Source of the DNA: Anaerolineales bacterium UBA6128
GTDB lineage: Bacteria; Chloroflexota; Anaerolineae; UBA1429
Length of the DNA: 12,331 bases
Direction of reading: 5' to 3'
Assembly (NCBI GenBank): GCA_002423325.1
Contig: DIVQ01000101.1
Span: 30,207 to 42,537, forward strand
The position numbers were made by a program, and so were the translations under genes. Position 1 is the stretch's first letter. Each line of letters begins with the position of its first letter. The notes under the pieces were generated by a model. The model did not search any database. It worked only from the letters and a program-made list of their open reading frames with translations, and was not told the origin of the DNA. Shown piece after piece: positions 11,675-12,331 of this stretch.

Positions 11675-12331
<657 letters not shown>

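Overview
The window is GC-rich bacterial chromosomal DNA, most likely from an uncultured member of the Chloroflexota (Anaerolineae-like). This lineage call is inference from gene content. It rests on a primary sigma factor with an extra segment of about 26 residues in region 3 that I associate with Chloroflexota RpoD, on secreted proteins with an SBBP-repeat propeller and an 'LFLP'-type C-terminal tail, and on frequent GTG/TTG starts. No 16S or other decisive marker is present.

Layout. (1) Positions 1-2008, minus strand, hold a compact RiPP (ribosomally made, modified peptide) operon. In transcription order it contains a PqqD-like peptide-recognition protein (2008-1679), a radical SAM/SPASM maturase (1675-500), a TTG-started 53-residue precursor peptide (431-270) that an ATG-only gene call would miss, and the start of a gene cut by the window edge (263-1) that resembles the N-terminal part of HPr-kinase-like proteins. 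(2) Positions 2108-3385, minus strand, encode a secreted protein with a C-terminal fibronectin-III-like domain, 100 nt upstream of pqqD. (3) Positions 3386-3863 are a divergent intergenic region with clear dyads and two promoters. One promoter drives the secreted-protein gene; the other drives an apparently leaderless nucleotidyltransferase-family gene (3864-5036). Genes of that family often accompany PqqD/SPASM/HPrK-like peptide clusters. (4) Positions 5061-7265, minus strand, encode a secreted protein with seven SBBP repeats of exactly 65 residues, driven by a near-consensus promoter. (5) Positions 7540-10061, plus strand, hold a two-gene operon (ATGA overlap): a class III aminotransferase and an M20 metallopeptidase. 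(6) Positions 10061-11454 hold a full PHP-domain phosphoesterase gene with a promoter and structured leader. Downstream lies a truncated tandem copy that meets a possible broken third operon gene head-on near 10143. (7) The right end carries tRNA-Asn(GTT), with its own promoter and a strong terminator, downstream of the C-terminal part of the primary sigma factor gene rpoD, which runs off the right edge.

How the genes work together. The main system is the RiPP operon. The PqqD-like protein should bind the leader (KKxAYxKPEL type) of the precursor and present it to the radical SAM enzyme, which would modify a short core containing three cysteines and an aromatic GCWY motif. The kinase-like and nucleotidyltransferase-like proteins may add or remove further groups, as proposed for similar pairs in some lasso-peptide clusters. 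No transporter or protease is visible; they could lie left of position 1. The remaining genes (SBBP propeller, aminotransferase/peptidase, PHP, tRNA, rpoD) have no evident link to the peptide system.
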